Assembly (NCBI GenBank): GCA_030278955.1 | Contig: JAOANR010000002.1 | Span: forward strand, 7,243,982-7,307,981 | Direction: 5' to 3' | DNA length: 64,000 nt | Source: Hygrophila difformis | Taxonomy: Eukaryota; Streptophyta; Magnoliopsida; Lamiales; Acanthaceae | In this document: piece after piece, positions 44,031 through 55,237 of the stretch | Layout: each line of letters opens with the position of its first letter | Position numbering within the stretch: the first letter of the stretch is position 1 | Translations under genes and position numbers: made by a program | The notes under the pieces: generated by a model | The model's input: only the letters and a program-made list of their open reading frames with translations | What the model was told of the DNA's origin: nothing | Database searches by the model: none

Positions 44031-45665
44031 TGATTGTTTAACATTCAATATGCACATCTAACATGAAATTTCATTTAACAATATCAAAATCTTATAGAAT
44101 CATATAACATTAAATTCACACATAGATTACGATTCACAAATATATAATCCAATATACAATACCACCAATAATATATAACACCAAAAAATACCAATTCAAA
44201 TGGACAATCAATCAATTACAATAACTCAAACCCAACAATTCAAATCGGCCATCACGAAACATTTTACTTTACATTAAATAATTCATTTTTACAATGTTCA
44301 AGATGTATCTCCCGACAATGTTCAAGATGTATCTCCCGACAATGTTCAAGATGTATCTCCCGACAACAAGCTTATCCTTGTTCACTTTAGTGAAATGCCC
44401 AAGAATCTTGTGGCTTCAATTGATTTTATTTGTCCATCCGACCATATCATCTCCATATCGTCCACAACATCCCTAAAGTATTTAGCCGAGCACCGGAGAT
44501 CTTGGAATTCTTGTCCTTCCTCAACCCTATACATTATACAATATACAACACCATCATTATTCAACATGCACCATTTCACCAAAAAGATTCAACATAGTTG
44601 CTTGTTAAACTTAATAACTTTAATATAAATCTTATAACTTTAATTTCATAGTCCCAAAACTACATTACTTTCCACCATACCAATCAATTTAACATATTCT
44701 AAACCAACATCCAAATTATCTAACTAAATTTCGCAGTTCCAAATAAAAAAACCCTATTCGTTTGGTCAATTTATCTAATACCACAATTATATTACTAACA
44801 TTCATTTAAAAAATCAAAATATTAAGAAAGCTCTACATCCAACCAATATATACAACAAAAAGACCAAAATGCTTCAATAATTAACAATATCCAATAATAA
44901 CACACATTTCTAAAAATCCAACACCACCCGTCGGTCACCACCCCCTTCTCTACAAATCCAATAATTTCACCAAATTAGTTTAAAAGGAGCATGCAATCCA
45001 CCAATAGCTTCCCAAGAACATGAATTTAAGCTTAAATCAACCAAAACACAAAACATATTTATACCACCCATCGCCCTTCACCCACCTCAAATCAACAAGA
45101 ACACAATTAAAGCCATATTTTCAATGTAATCAACAAAGCCACATTAATCTAGGCCAATGCCAAGCTTCTACATATTCTAAACTATCATACAAATCTTGTA
45201 AATCAAAATGTTGGGAAAAAGAAGAATCTATCAATTTGGCCATTTAATTGAATATCTTGGTTGCATTTTGATATTAGTAACGTTTCATCAACAAATATTC
45301 CACAAATTCACTCATTTCAACATACAAATCAAGACTCACATTATCAAATACTTCAACACAAATCAAACCCACACAATTCCATATCAAAATCACAAACCAC
45401 TAAAAAACCCAACATAGTTCACAACATATTGCAAAAAAAGAAAAAATTGACCGAAAGCCCTACCATCACTGACCGAGGTATCCTCCTCCTCTTTACTCCT
45501 CTTCTTGGATTGCTTTCTCCCACCGGGACCTCCTCATCTTTGCCTTCATTCAAGGTGGTAGAAAGCTCTTCGTTGCTTGCCATTTCTCCCTTCTACTTTC
45601 TCTCTTCGATTGATTGTTCGGTATATGGGGAATATGGGTGCGTGAGTTGTGTATTGTGTGTGTGA
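44031..45665 (-). other. Middle of the GTGGTAA element, possible gene fragments
   Basis: This AT-rich segment lacks GTGGTAA. Two minus-strand stretches look protein-like. From the ATG near 45582, MASNEELSTTLNEGKDEEV leads into a basic RRGVKRRRIPRS with a possible donor after it. At 44582-44382 a 66-residue frame includes FRDVVDDMEMIWSDGQIKS. They could be exons of a captured host gene. I recognise no family. Confidence 0.35.
44292..44363 (+). repeat. Three exact 24-bp tandem copies
   Basis: The 24-bp unit starting CAATGTTCAAGATG is repeated three times without a mismatch, unlike the decayed repeats around it, so it is recent. On the plus strand it reads as MFKMYLPT repeated. Confidence 0.95.
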
Positions 45666-46085
45666 GTTGTGTGGTGTTGTGGTAAGTGAGTTATATTGTG
45701 TTTGGTAAAGTAAAGTTTTGTTGCCCTAATGTGGTATTATTTAAAAAGATGTTTGGTAAAATGTGAAGTTTGGTGTGGTAATTTATATAGAATACGTGTG
45801 GTAGTTTATAAAGAGTGTGTGTGGTAAAGTTGTATTGTATGGTGGCTGTGTTGGTGTGGTAATGAAGGAGTACTAGTGTGGTAAAGGTGTGATTATTAGT
45901 GTGGTAAACTGTGTAGTCTCCTTTTTCCTTAATGACTTTTATTAGAGATAAATTAAAAAGTGATTAACTTTTGGGAGATTTAGGGGGGGTATACTATGGG
46001 TCAAAACTTAAAAGGGGGGGTATACTCTATGTTTTGATGAGGGGGTATTTTTAAAATGTAAACTATTTCTAGGGGGGGTAGACTC

Positions 46086-49000
46086 TAATTTTCTGAGAGT
46101 TTTTTAAAATAACGAGTTTTTTTCAAAATATACTCCGTAGTTTTCTTTAAAGTTAGGAATTTTAAGGGAGCCCATAAATGAAATAATTTTTTTAACAAAA
46201 ATGTTAGGGGTCTTTAGAGTTAGCCCCTCCCAAACATATTTTTAGAGTCAACCACCTCCACTTAGAAACTTTAGAGTTCACCTCCCTAAAAGTTTAAAAC
46301 TCTAATAAGTAGTAAGTAATATTTAACAAGTTAACTAAGTTAGTTTACTAATCTCCCAATTGTAAAATAACAAAAAATACCCCTAACATGGTAAGAGACC
46401 GAGTAGAAACGTGGTAATCGTCAATATGAAAGTGTGGTAAAGTCATACTTAGAAAATTGGTAAAGAATAAGGTTGAATGTGGAAACCATAATCGAAGAGA
46501 CATTAAATTACAGATATTGGGGCAATAAACTAAGTGGTAACGGACCAAGTAAAAATATGGTAACCGTCAATATAAAAATTTGGTAAAGCAATACTTACAA
46601 ACTTGGTAAAAGAATGAGGTTGAATGTGGTAACCATAACCGAAAAAGTATGGTAACCAATTTTGTTGGGGTTGAAATGGCATTAATTGATAGGGAATGGG
46701 GTGATAAAACAAGTGGTAACGAACCAAGCACAAATATGGTAACTTTCAATATAAAAGTGAGGTAAAGCCATACTTATAAACTTGGTAAAAGAACGAGATT
46801 GACTGTGGTAACCAATTTTGTTGGGTTGAAATGATATTAATTTATGCGGATTGGGGTAATAAAACAAGTGTAACGGACCAAGCACAAACGTGGTAACCGT
46901 CAATATAAAACTGTGGTAACCCCATACTTAGAAACTTGGTAAAAGAACGAGGTTGACTGTGGTAACCATAACCGAAGAAGTGTGATAACCAATTTTGTTG
47001 GGGGTTCAAATGACAATAAATTTATGGGGATTGGGGTAATAAAACAAGTGGTAACGGACCAAGACATACGTGGTAACCTTTAATATAGAGGTGTGGTAAA
47101 GCCATACTTAAGAATGTGGTAGTAGGCGGACTTTTATTAGATAAACGTGGTAATTTTCAATATACAAGTGTGGTAAAGCCATAATTAGAGACGTGGTAAG
47201 AGAACGATGTTGATTATGGTAATCATAACCGAATAAGTGTGGTTATGTCCCAACGAAAACGTGGTACTCAATAATCATTGCCATAACACGATAACAAAAT
47301 TTGTTCGCATATAGTAATGTCCCGACGAGAAACGTAATAATAAATTTGATAAGATGGTAAGCTGAATCGAATTGATGTGGTAACCCATTTGAAGAGTTTG
47401 TGGTAATGCGTCAACAATAATGTATTGGTGTACAGTAATGTTCCATGTGGTTTTTGAATGTAATAACCACGTGACCTAATTCGACGTAACCAAATACATG
47501 GCAAAGAGGTAAATGAATGTAGTGTCTTGTAACTAATAAAGCACAGTATGGTAGCCATTGTTTTCTTATATCTATGGTAATGCGGTAATTAAAAATACGA
47601 TAATACGGTAACCATATGAATGGCGTTGCGGTAATAATCTTTATAAGTGGTGGTAATGTATAAAAAAAAACAATGTGGTAATGTGACGATATAACCGTAT
47701 GCGTCGCCATACTAGGATTTATAACATGCATACTTGTAGTTTTTTGTGCATATTCATATTGATGTGATGAAGCAATTAACACCGTGAAATGAATAAAGGT
47801 TGCATATTGAATTATAACAAACCAATTAACACTGCAAAATGAATAAATGTTAAATAGAGGTTGAATATCGAATTATTGTACATACTTGTACTTATTGTGC
47901 ACACTCATCGGTGTGGAATGAATCAATTAACCTTGCGACCTGACATAAGGTTGCCTATTAATTAATCACTCCCTATGTCCCAGTTCAAATGTTTTACTTT
48001 CTATTTTTGGATGTCCCATCATAAATATCTTCTTTCTATAAATAAAAATAATTTTCCCTACTAACAACTATGTGGACCCCACCATATACTCAGAAATCAA
48101 CTTTACCCTAATTCACGTGCTCAATAGTAACAGGACAATATAAATGGGACGGAGGGGGTATAATCCATGTGCATACTATAGGTTGTTTAGTTCTATTGAA
48201 CTTACTTTAAGTGATGAAGTACGCTATAATGACTGAATCATCGTGGTTTGTAGGATTAATTGATCGATACAATGCTGGGAAAATGATGCAATGGATAGGT
48301 CTTCAAGATTGGGGCACTAATTGAGGAAACACGAATGCGGTATGTATGAAAAACACGACAAACGGTGTGTGGTAACCCAATACTCATGAGTGTGGTAAGT
48401 AATTCGTAGAAGGTGCAGTAACTGGTGATTAAGGAGTGTGGTAACAAACGATTAATGAGTGTGGTAAGAAAAAATGAACATAAGGGCGGTATTTGGGACG
48501 GCAACTAGGGTATGGGGATGTGGTAATCGTCAATAGTAAAGTGTGGTAAAATTGTATTTAGGAACGTGGTAACCTAGCGAGGAAGATTGTGGTAACCTTC
48601 AATAGTATAGTGTGGTAAAATCACATTTACGAACGTGGTAACAAAGAGAGGCAGATTATGGTAAAATTCCATTGAGAAGTGTGGTACCAATATTTTTTGG
48701 ATTGAAATAACATTAAAATATTAAATTATGGGGATTGGGATAAAAAAATATGGTAACCGACCAAGTACAAACATAGTAACTTTCAATAGTATTGTGTGGT
48801 AAAATCACTTTTAGGAACGTGGTAACAGAGGCGGATTGTGGTAAAATTCCATTGAGAAGTGTGGTAACCAATATTTTTTGGATTGAAATGATATTAAAAT
48901 ATAAGATTATGGGAATTGAGATAATAAAAAAATGGTAATCGAGAATCGACCAAGTACAAACATGGTAATCGTCAATAATAATATATATATTGTGGTAAAA

Positions 49001-49336
49001 TCACATTTTGGAATGTAGTAACATAGCGAGGCGGAGCGTGGTAACATAGCGAGGTGAATTGTGGTAACCAAGTAATGAGGAACGTGGTGACCGAATTAAT
49101 ATAAGTATGGTAACTACGTATTTAGTAGTGTGCTAACTAAATATATGGGTTGAAATAAATTAAGATTTTATGCGGATTGGGTAATAAAATTTGTGGTAAC
49201 CAACTTATTATAAGTGTGGTATCCAATAATTTAAAGAAATGGTAACCAATTATTTCATATTATGGTATTCAAGTAATGAGGATCGTGGTAACTGAAAACT
49301 TCAAAGTATGGTAACCAATGGGACGGTCATGGGACG
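46086..49336 (+). repeat. GTGGTAA array, block 2 (second copy)
   Basis: From 'agtttactaatctcccaattg' (46337) onward, this block follows the same order as block 1, with the ~150-180-bp units starting near 46388, 46534, 46713, 46867 and 47048. Later sections (47340-47700, 48180-48380) match 42100-42420 and 42740-42960. It stops at 49318-49336, just where the GGGACGGTC array would begin. The G-run-rich stretch at 46086-46330 precedes it. Confidence 0.8.
47969..48158. mobile_element. Stowaway-like MITE 4
   Basis: 190 bp with ends CTCCCTATGTCCCAG and GGGACGGAGGGGG. TA follows the right end and the left TA is mutated. It is inserted within the second GTGGTAA block and is missing from block 1 at the matching place (near 42740), so it arrived after the duplication. 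Confidence 0.75.
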
Positions 49337-49870
49337 GCCTGCCGTAGCCCGATGTGGATCTCCCTTAACAATATTGCAACATATGGACCGAAATGAAGAT
49401 AAAGGAAGTTGACCGAGAGGATGAAAATGGATAATGAAGAACAAGCATAAAACAAAGGGATAGTGACCCAAACTCGTTTATGTGATTAGACCGGATCTAA
49501 CCCGAAAAACCCCCTTCGAATGCATCAACCATGATTCAATGGAGTTGGCTTCATTACTCCAAGGTGCGGATTAACCCAAGGATTAACGCACAAGATTGTT
49601 GAGAACCAAGTGTTGGCTCTCAAGGAAAAAGTGACTTTGATAAATGAAGAAGTTGTTCAAAATATTCAAAGTGCCTACAAAATGAAGAGGACCTCGTATT
49701 TATAGAGGAGGCCCTCAAAACTGAATTCAACAACCCTAGCATTGTTCTCAACAATCGGAGCTTAAAAGAATACAAAAACTGGAGGCTGCCCGTCGTAAGC
49801 CTTGAACATGCCGTGCTCGGCTATGGTTTCTTGAATAGTATATGCTGTCTTAACTTATGATGGCCAATTT
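49337..49870 (-). mobile_element. Possible LTR remnant
   Basis: About 500 bases without coding sequence contain a TATA box CTATAAATAC on the minus strand (49694-49703) and phrases such as 'cttggttctcaacaatct' that look like an LTR. No partner repeat is in the window. The identification is weak. Confidence 0.3.
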
Positions 49871-49877
49871 TATACAG

Positions 49878-50431
49878 GGTGAAGATGCAAATAAAAAGAA
49901 AAGAAAGAAGTGTCCTTTGACCAAGGAAAGAGAGCTAAGAGGAAGGTATTCGTTCAAATCATCTAAAAAGAAGTATATTCATCATTCATTGCCTTTAATG
50001 AGTTGGAATTCTCATTGATAATGTTGTTAGAATCAGAGATTTCATTGTCTTAATTGTCGTGTTAGTTCCCTTTGTTTTTTGTGACAGAAAGTTGATTTGC
50101 AGAAAAATGAGAGAATCAAACGAGCAGAAAAGAACAGAAAACTTGGGATTAAAAGATTAAAGTTATCGTCAAGGGAAGAGAAGAATTGCCGGCATTATCT
50201 TCAAGAGAGATGCCATAAGGCTGTGTGATAGATTTTACCAAGTTAAGTCTAATATAAATGTGCTGAGTTTTGTCAAAACCTCTTCAATTCTTCTGTTACT
50301 TCTCATGACAAGATACAGAAAATATTTGTGCTAAAGAAAAATATTTTTGCCTTGCTCTGATAGTGTTTTTGTCTCTGCAGGGTGAGAACTGCAACTTCTC
50401 TCATGATACAGTTCCCTTGACGAAAAGTAAG
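49878..50431 (+). pseudogene. Fragment of a CCCH zinc-finger protein gene
   Basis: Three exon-like pieces lie in order. 49878-49945 is Lys-rich (GEDANKKKRKKCPLTKEREL). About 50098-50220 encodes KRAEKNRKLGIKRLKL then the first half of a CCCH finger (CRHYLQERCHK). 50381-50431 completes it (GENCNFSHDTVPLTKSK) and ends in a donor AAG|GTATGT. This matches the first finger of plant nuclear proteins of the C3H7/C3H65 type. The expected following fingers are missing, and the donor after CHK is not a GT, so this is a gene fragment. Confidence 0.6.
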
Positions 50432-50937
50432 GTATGTCTGAGCAGTTAGTGTATTTTCCAATATAGTATTTGAAATGGGCATGCACTTTGTCTTCAAATG
50501 AATAAATTATAAACGAGCTTTCTTGTGGCATCCTGTTTCTTCCATAATAATCTATCTGGGTCCAAGCAATAGTTTACGTTTGTCCTTCAATGAAATTCCA
50601 TCAAATGTTTTTACAGTCACAGATGCATCAAATGAGCTCTAGCCTCTATTGGCTCTATATTTACTCCTATGATGCATCATGATTCATGTACTTTCCCTGC
50701 AATTTGTCCCATCTTTTAGCTGTTTCAGAAGTTGTTTCATATCCTGTGATCCTGTCCCATTTATTTTCTTTGGCTCTGGCCTGAGATTGGTCGTCCAAAT
50801 GATTACCATATTTTTGGTACCCAGAGATTTCCTTGGAAGTTGTATAGAATACAAGAGACAACCTGATTTATTTGATATTGATTGTAATTTGAAAAATATA
50901 CGTTGGGGATCCGTTGACAAGCACAGCCGCCGTGGCT
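50432..50937. other. Non-coding stretch after the CCCH fragment
   Basis: No domain-bearing frame is seen. It may be former intron of the CCCH gene. Confidence 0.4.
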
Positions 50938-51263
50938 GAAGATAAGCATTCTAGCATTCATTCAATCCACTGGTTTTCGAATTTCATTGCCTTCAATACT
51001 CATCTGATTGCCCCTCAAGATACGTTGTCGTACACCTTCGCGAAGTCTAGCTTTACCACAAACCCTTTACGCCCGGCCACTTTAGTAGAATGCATTATCT
51101 CTACTGCTACCAAAACTCCATCGAGGATCTGTCTACCCTTGATAAAGGCCATTTGAGCAGCCCCTACCAAGCCATGAATCACTTCCTTTAATCGCCTTGC
51201 CAAGACTTTTGCCACTATTTTGTACACGCTCCCCACCAATGAAATGGGCATATAATCGCGCTT
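50938..51263 (-). pseudogene. L1-type LINE reverse transcriptase fragment
   Basis: The minus strand encodes [20 protein letters not shown], then [14 protein letters not shown] and [15 protein letters not shown], which are the L1 RT blocks before the catalytic Asp region. Stops follow YDNVS. Only about 320 bases are left, from a LINE different from the one at 2.4-8.5 kb. Confidence 0.85.
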
Positions 51264-51498
51264 TGTCTTTCCACAGGAATTATAATTTCTTGTTTTGTGT
51301 CTTTTGATTTTTCGTTTATCTCTTCAATATTAATGAACTATATGACTTATTGGGTTTGAATTTATAATTTTATTATTGTTTCTTGAGTTAATAGTACTTC
51401 TAATTCCATCTGTATTCTGTATGCCTTTGTATGCCTTTGGGGATGGGTTGCGAAATCTGGAGTCTGGACTGTCTTTCAAAATTATAATTTCTTTGCAG

Positions 51499-51800
51499 GT
51501 GCACTTCTGCTAGAAGAAATAATTAATTCTTTTGGAATGGAAGGAGCAGATGCTATAATTCATTCTGTGAGAGGATGAATAAGTGAGTCTCAACAACAGC
51601 AAGATAATTTCACACCCGGTTGGTGGCGAGTAAGTTAAGCAATTTCATGAATTGACTTAATATATGATGTATGTCTAAAAGCATAATTGCTAAATCATCA
51701 TTCTGAGTTATATCTCCATGAAAGTAAATGAAATATCGTCTCAATTACCAGGTGATAAACACTCTACAACCTGTTGGATATCAAATCAGGCTTTTGTTTG
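51499..51800 (+). pseudogene. Unidentified exon-like fragments
   Basis: After a good acceptor (tttctttgcag) a frame encodes ALLLEEIINSFGMEGADAII, then HSVRG, an in-frame TGA, then ISESQQQQDNFTPGWWR and a donor GTAAGT at 51629. A second piece after ttaccag (51752) continues VINTLQPVGYQIRLLFA in phase. This looks like two exons of a host gene, now with a stop. I do not recognise the protein. Confidence 0.4.
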
Positions 51801-52337
51801 CAGTATATTTTTATGTTCCCTGCATGGTAGTACTTATTACTTGTCAGTTGTCTTAGTTCTTATGTTCATAAATTTTTCCAGATAATAAATATGTATTCTC
51901 AAGAGTATTTAAAATTTTATTTATATCAAATGAGTGACTCTCTCTTTGGCTTCCGAAAATTTCTGTCAGGACCTCCCTTGGCGTGAGAAGTTTTAAATAA
52001 TAGAAGAAAGCAAAATTTGTTGTATGTTAGAACAAGTTTTCACTGATGATGCAACAATAAGTTACATTACTTATTTAACTTGCTTTCTTTCCTCTGTTTT
52101 ATGCCTAAGAAGATAAAATGCCTTGGACACTGAAGGCCACATATACATTCTCCAACTGATTGCAAATATTGATTGCATTGTCTTTGATATAACCTATTTG
52201 AATTTTGACGTGGGTTTGTTCATTTAATTTGTGGCGTAATGGTGGCTCGTTATTCCTTCGAAGTTGGAGTAGCTGTACAAAGTTAGTTTCATTCAGATAA
52301 GTTAAAAAGCTGATTGCTGAGTGTTGAAGAAAATGGT

Positions 52338-52445
52338 CTGTTCGATTTCTCAGGCCAGTTCCTCTCATATCCAAGGAGTGCACTTTTACCTCTGTTCGAT
52401 TTCTCAGGCCAGTTCCTCTCATATCCATGAGTGCACTTTTACCTT
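52338..52445 (+). repeat. 54-bp tandem duplication
   Basis: Two nearly identical copies begin CTGTTCGATTTCTCAGGCC at 52338 and 52392. Confidence 0.93.
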
Positions 52446-52760
52446 CGTATTTTGTTTTTTCTTAAAATATGAGGCAATTTTTATGGTTTCTTTGAAATTC
52501 AGTTTAATTGTATTCGGATTACATTGTTCCGAAACAGTAGCAACAACGGTTTAGCCAATACTTTTTAGTATTTTCATCATGATCTAGTTTAAATGCAACA
52601 ATGTCACCTCAATATTGTGTCCCCTCTGTAGTTGAGCTACTAAGATGTCCGCTCCTTTTGTTGATGCATTAATATGTCCAAGAAAATTACCCAAACATAG
52701 TTATATTTTTATGGTTGGGTCTGCTGGATCGACTTTGCTCAGTTCAACACTTGAACTAGA

Positions 52761-52865
52761 TGTTCTATTGGTTTAGACCAACACCTTGGGCATCATTTCC
52801 TTCTCTCTTCATAATGTTCTATTGGTTTAGACCAACACCTTGGGCATAATGTTCTATTGTGACTT
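52761..52865 (+). repeat. 54-bp tandem duplication with a partial third copy
   Basis: TGTTCTATTGGTTTAGACCA starts at 52761 and 52815. A short third start follows at about 52850. The period is the same as in the unrelated repeat 400 bases upstream. Confidence 0.88.
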
Positions 52866-53415
52866 GAGTGTATATGGTGTTGATTTAGATGTCATTTTTT
52901 GCATTAGGGATATCCTGGAATGTTTGCTTACGTTGTTATTTGTGCCTATTTTTGTTGCATCACATTACCAGACTAGCTGCATTGGACCTCATTCAGGCCA
53001 GAATTGATCCTGTGCTCCATTTATGTCAGTGAATTTTTTTCAACCGACTTGCTCATCTTTCATTTTTGTCAGTTCCTATTGTATGCAGCTTCTGATGAAC
53101 AGCCAATACCGTTCCTGGCTCTACTTGAAGAATCACTCCAGATAATTCTTTCTTAAGTAACTAATCAAACCTTAGACATTTTGGTATTGGGCTCCTATTT
53201 TATACATGAAGAAATTGATTTCATGAGTTTTCGTGTTGGAGAAACAAGAGGTGGCAAACTCGACTATCATTTCTTTCTTTCATTTTTCCTTCTTCCTTTT
53301 TTTTTAAAAAAAAATTCCCCAAATGGCCATCATTTTGATGTGATCTGAGAGTATTGTAATAACTGCAGTTCAAGCGAATGTTGAGTGGAGGTTGATCAAC
53401 AAGAGGTATGAAGGT

Positions 53416-54770
53416 TAATCAATCAACCTTGAATTGTCGTAATAATTAATATTCAGGTATGCTTCTATTTGTTCCTTTTGGTCCAACTGAGTTTCAGTAA
53501 CATTTTTGTGGTGTTCAGAGCAGCAATTCAGGTTAATAATATAAATATTTATCCAAGGAACTTGAACAGGTTGAGCAACAATTCAGGTTAGTAATATAAA
53601 TATTTGTCCAGGGAACTTGAACACGCTGAGCACCTCCAAGTTAATGACCTATAGATTTCTCCGGCGAACTTAAAGGACGAGAGCATATTCAGGTTAGTAA
53701 CATTTAGATTTATGCAAGGAATTTGGAAGGGTAGAACATTTATTCAAGTTGGAAACATTAAAGAATTTTCAACCTCAAAAATGAAATTTGAAAAATTATA
53801 ATTGGAAAAAATTAATAATGGAAGCATAAATCTAGAAAATAACTACAATACTAAGTAAAAGGTTGACGGAACGAAAAGTATATTTTCACATTAAAAGAAA
53901 AGCTAGGAAATAACTATAATACTAAATAAAAATTCAAATTTTAAAAGGATTATAACATTTTATTGTCTATAAACATAAAAATTACGAATAGAAAATTAAT
54001 CATAGTAATAAAGAATTAAAATTTGATAGTTAATAACTGGAAGTTTGAAATTTAGAAATACAAAATAATAAAATTTGGTTTTGTGCATTTATTTACCCAT
54101 GTATTTGGAACTGGCTGAGCATACTCAGGTATGTTGAATTCTTTGAATCAATCAATCTTAATTGTCACAATAATTAATGTTTAGGTATGCTCCTATTTGT
54201 TCCGTTTGGTCTTACCGAGTTTCAATAACATTTTTGTGTTGTTCAGAGCAGAGGCAGAGCAATTCAGGTTAGTAATTTAAATATTTGTCCAGGAAATTTG
54301 AACAGGCTGAGCAAGAATTCTGGTTAGTAATATAAATATTTGTCCAGGTTAATGACATATTAGATTTCTGCGGCGAACTTAAAGGACGAGAGCATATTTA
54401 GGTTAGTAACATTTTGATTTATGCAAGGAACTTGGAAGGGTAGAACGTCTATTAAATTTGGTCATTAAAGAATTTTCAACCTTAAAATTGAAATTTAAAA
54501 AATTATAATTGAAAAAAAATATATATATAATGCAAGCATAAACTAGGAAATAACTACTAAATAAAAGGTTGGCGGAGAAAAGTATATTTTCACATTAAAA
54601 GACAAGCTAGGAAATAACTATAATAATAAAAAAAATCAAATTTTAAAAATATATAACATTTTATTGAATATAAACATAAAAATTACAAAGAGAAAATTAA
54701 TAATGGTAATTAAGTATTAAAATTTGAAATATGAGTAAAAATTAATCGTTTAACTGGAAGTTTGAATTTA
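53416..54770 (+). repeat. Direct duplication with about 731-bp offset
   Basis: 53416-54060 and 54148-54770 share the same order of blocks (aatcaatcaa.ctt, ggtatgct.ctatttgtt, ttcagagcag, ggacgagagcatatt, ttttcacattaaaaga, aactggaagtttgaa). Each copy has in addition internal short repeats around 'caggttagtaatataaatattt'. No coding sequence is seen. Confidence 0.85.
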
Positions 54771-54961
54771 CAATAACTCACGCCTTGTTTAAATCTATAA
54801 AGCAAGAAGGAAGTTTCAAGTTTTGTTGGTTTGCTAAATACAAAATTTGGTTAAGATTCTCGCTTTGATGTAAAAAATAATTGGCATGAGGAACTGAATA
54901 ATCACGCATTGTCAAATTTACAAAGCGCGACCAAGTTCTCGAACAAACCATACAGAATTTT

Positions 54962-54990
54962 CCTCGCTTTGATCAATTTACAAAGCGAGG
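54962..54990. repeat. Palindromic CCTCGCTTTG/CAAAGCGAGG pair
   Basis: 10-bp perfect arms flank a 9-base spacer. Further CAAAGCG copies occur at about 54920 and 55033, and TCGCTTTG at about 54861, all within 400 bases upstream of the first F-box gene. Confidence 0.8.
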
Positions 54991-55169
54991 GATGTTCTAT
55001 ATGTCACGCGCTTATAATAAACAAAGCGAGATTCTGGGAACTTGAACGGATAGATTTTCAAAACTCTTTAGGACTAAAATACCCTTACAGACTCTTCTTC
55101 TCCCTTTTCATTAAACCATCACACGTCGTTTCACTCTTCTGCAATTATGTCACATAACTTTTCCTGGTT

Positions 55170-55177
55170 TATAAATA
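55170..55177 (+). promoter_or_regulatory. TATA box of F-box gene 1
   Basis: TATAAATA lies 60 bases before the ATG at 55238, a usual distance for a plant gene with a short leader. Confidence 0.7.
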
Positions 55178-55237
55178 ACCAGTCATAATCTTCTTCCCAT
55201 TCATATTCTCTTAAGTTCTTTCACTAAGAAATTCTAG

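Larger units (their letters stand above)
41215..46085. mobile_element. Putative non-autonomous DNA element with GTGGTAA arrays
   Basis: The left end has ccccctaaaagtttaaaa and, about 40 bases on, taatctcccaattg. The right end (45960-46080) has ttttgggagatttaggggggg and several further runs of G, roughly the inverted form. Inside lie a long array of GTGGTAA-type motifs (41328-43760), a GGGACGGTC tandem array (43755-44030), a gene-fragment-like middle (44040-45660) and a shorter GTGGTAA array (45670-45915). The boundaries are approximate, no target duplication was found, and no transposase is present. A satellite-like origin is the main alternative. Confidence 0.45.
51801..53415. other. Non-coding stretch with two short duplications
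   Basis: No gene is recognised. It holds the 54-bp duplications at 52338-52445 and 52761-52865. Confidence 0.5.

Noticed and set aside
41517..49336. Many minus-strand open frames of 60-145 codons with repeated LPHFYID and YHVS phrases in the GTGGTAA arrays.
   Set aside because: They are the repeat unit read in one frame. They begin and stop irregularly, differ between copies by frame changes, and show no domain.
49337..49870. A complete LTR retrotransposon.
   Set aside because: Only one LTR-like stretch is seen, with no partner, primer site or target duplication.
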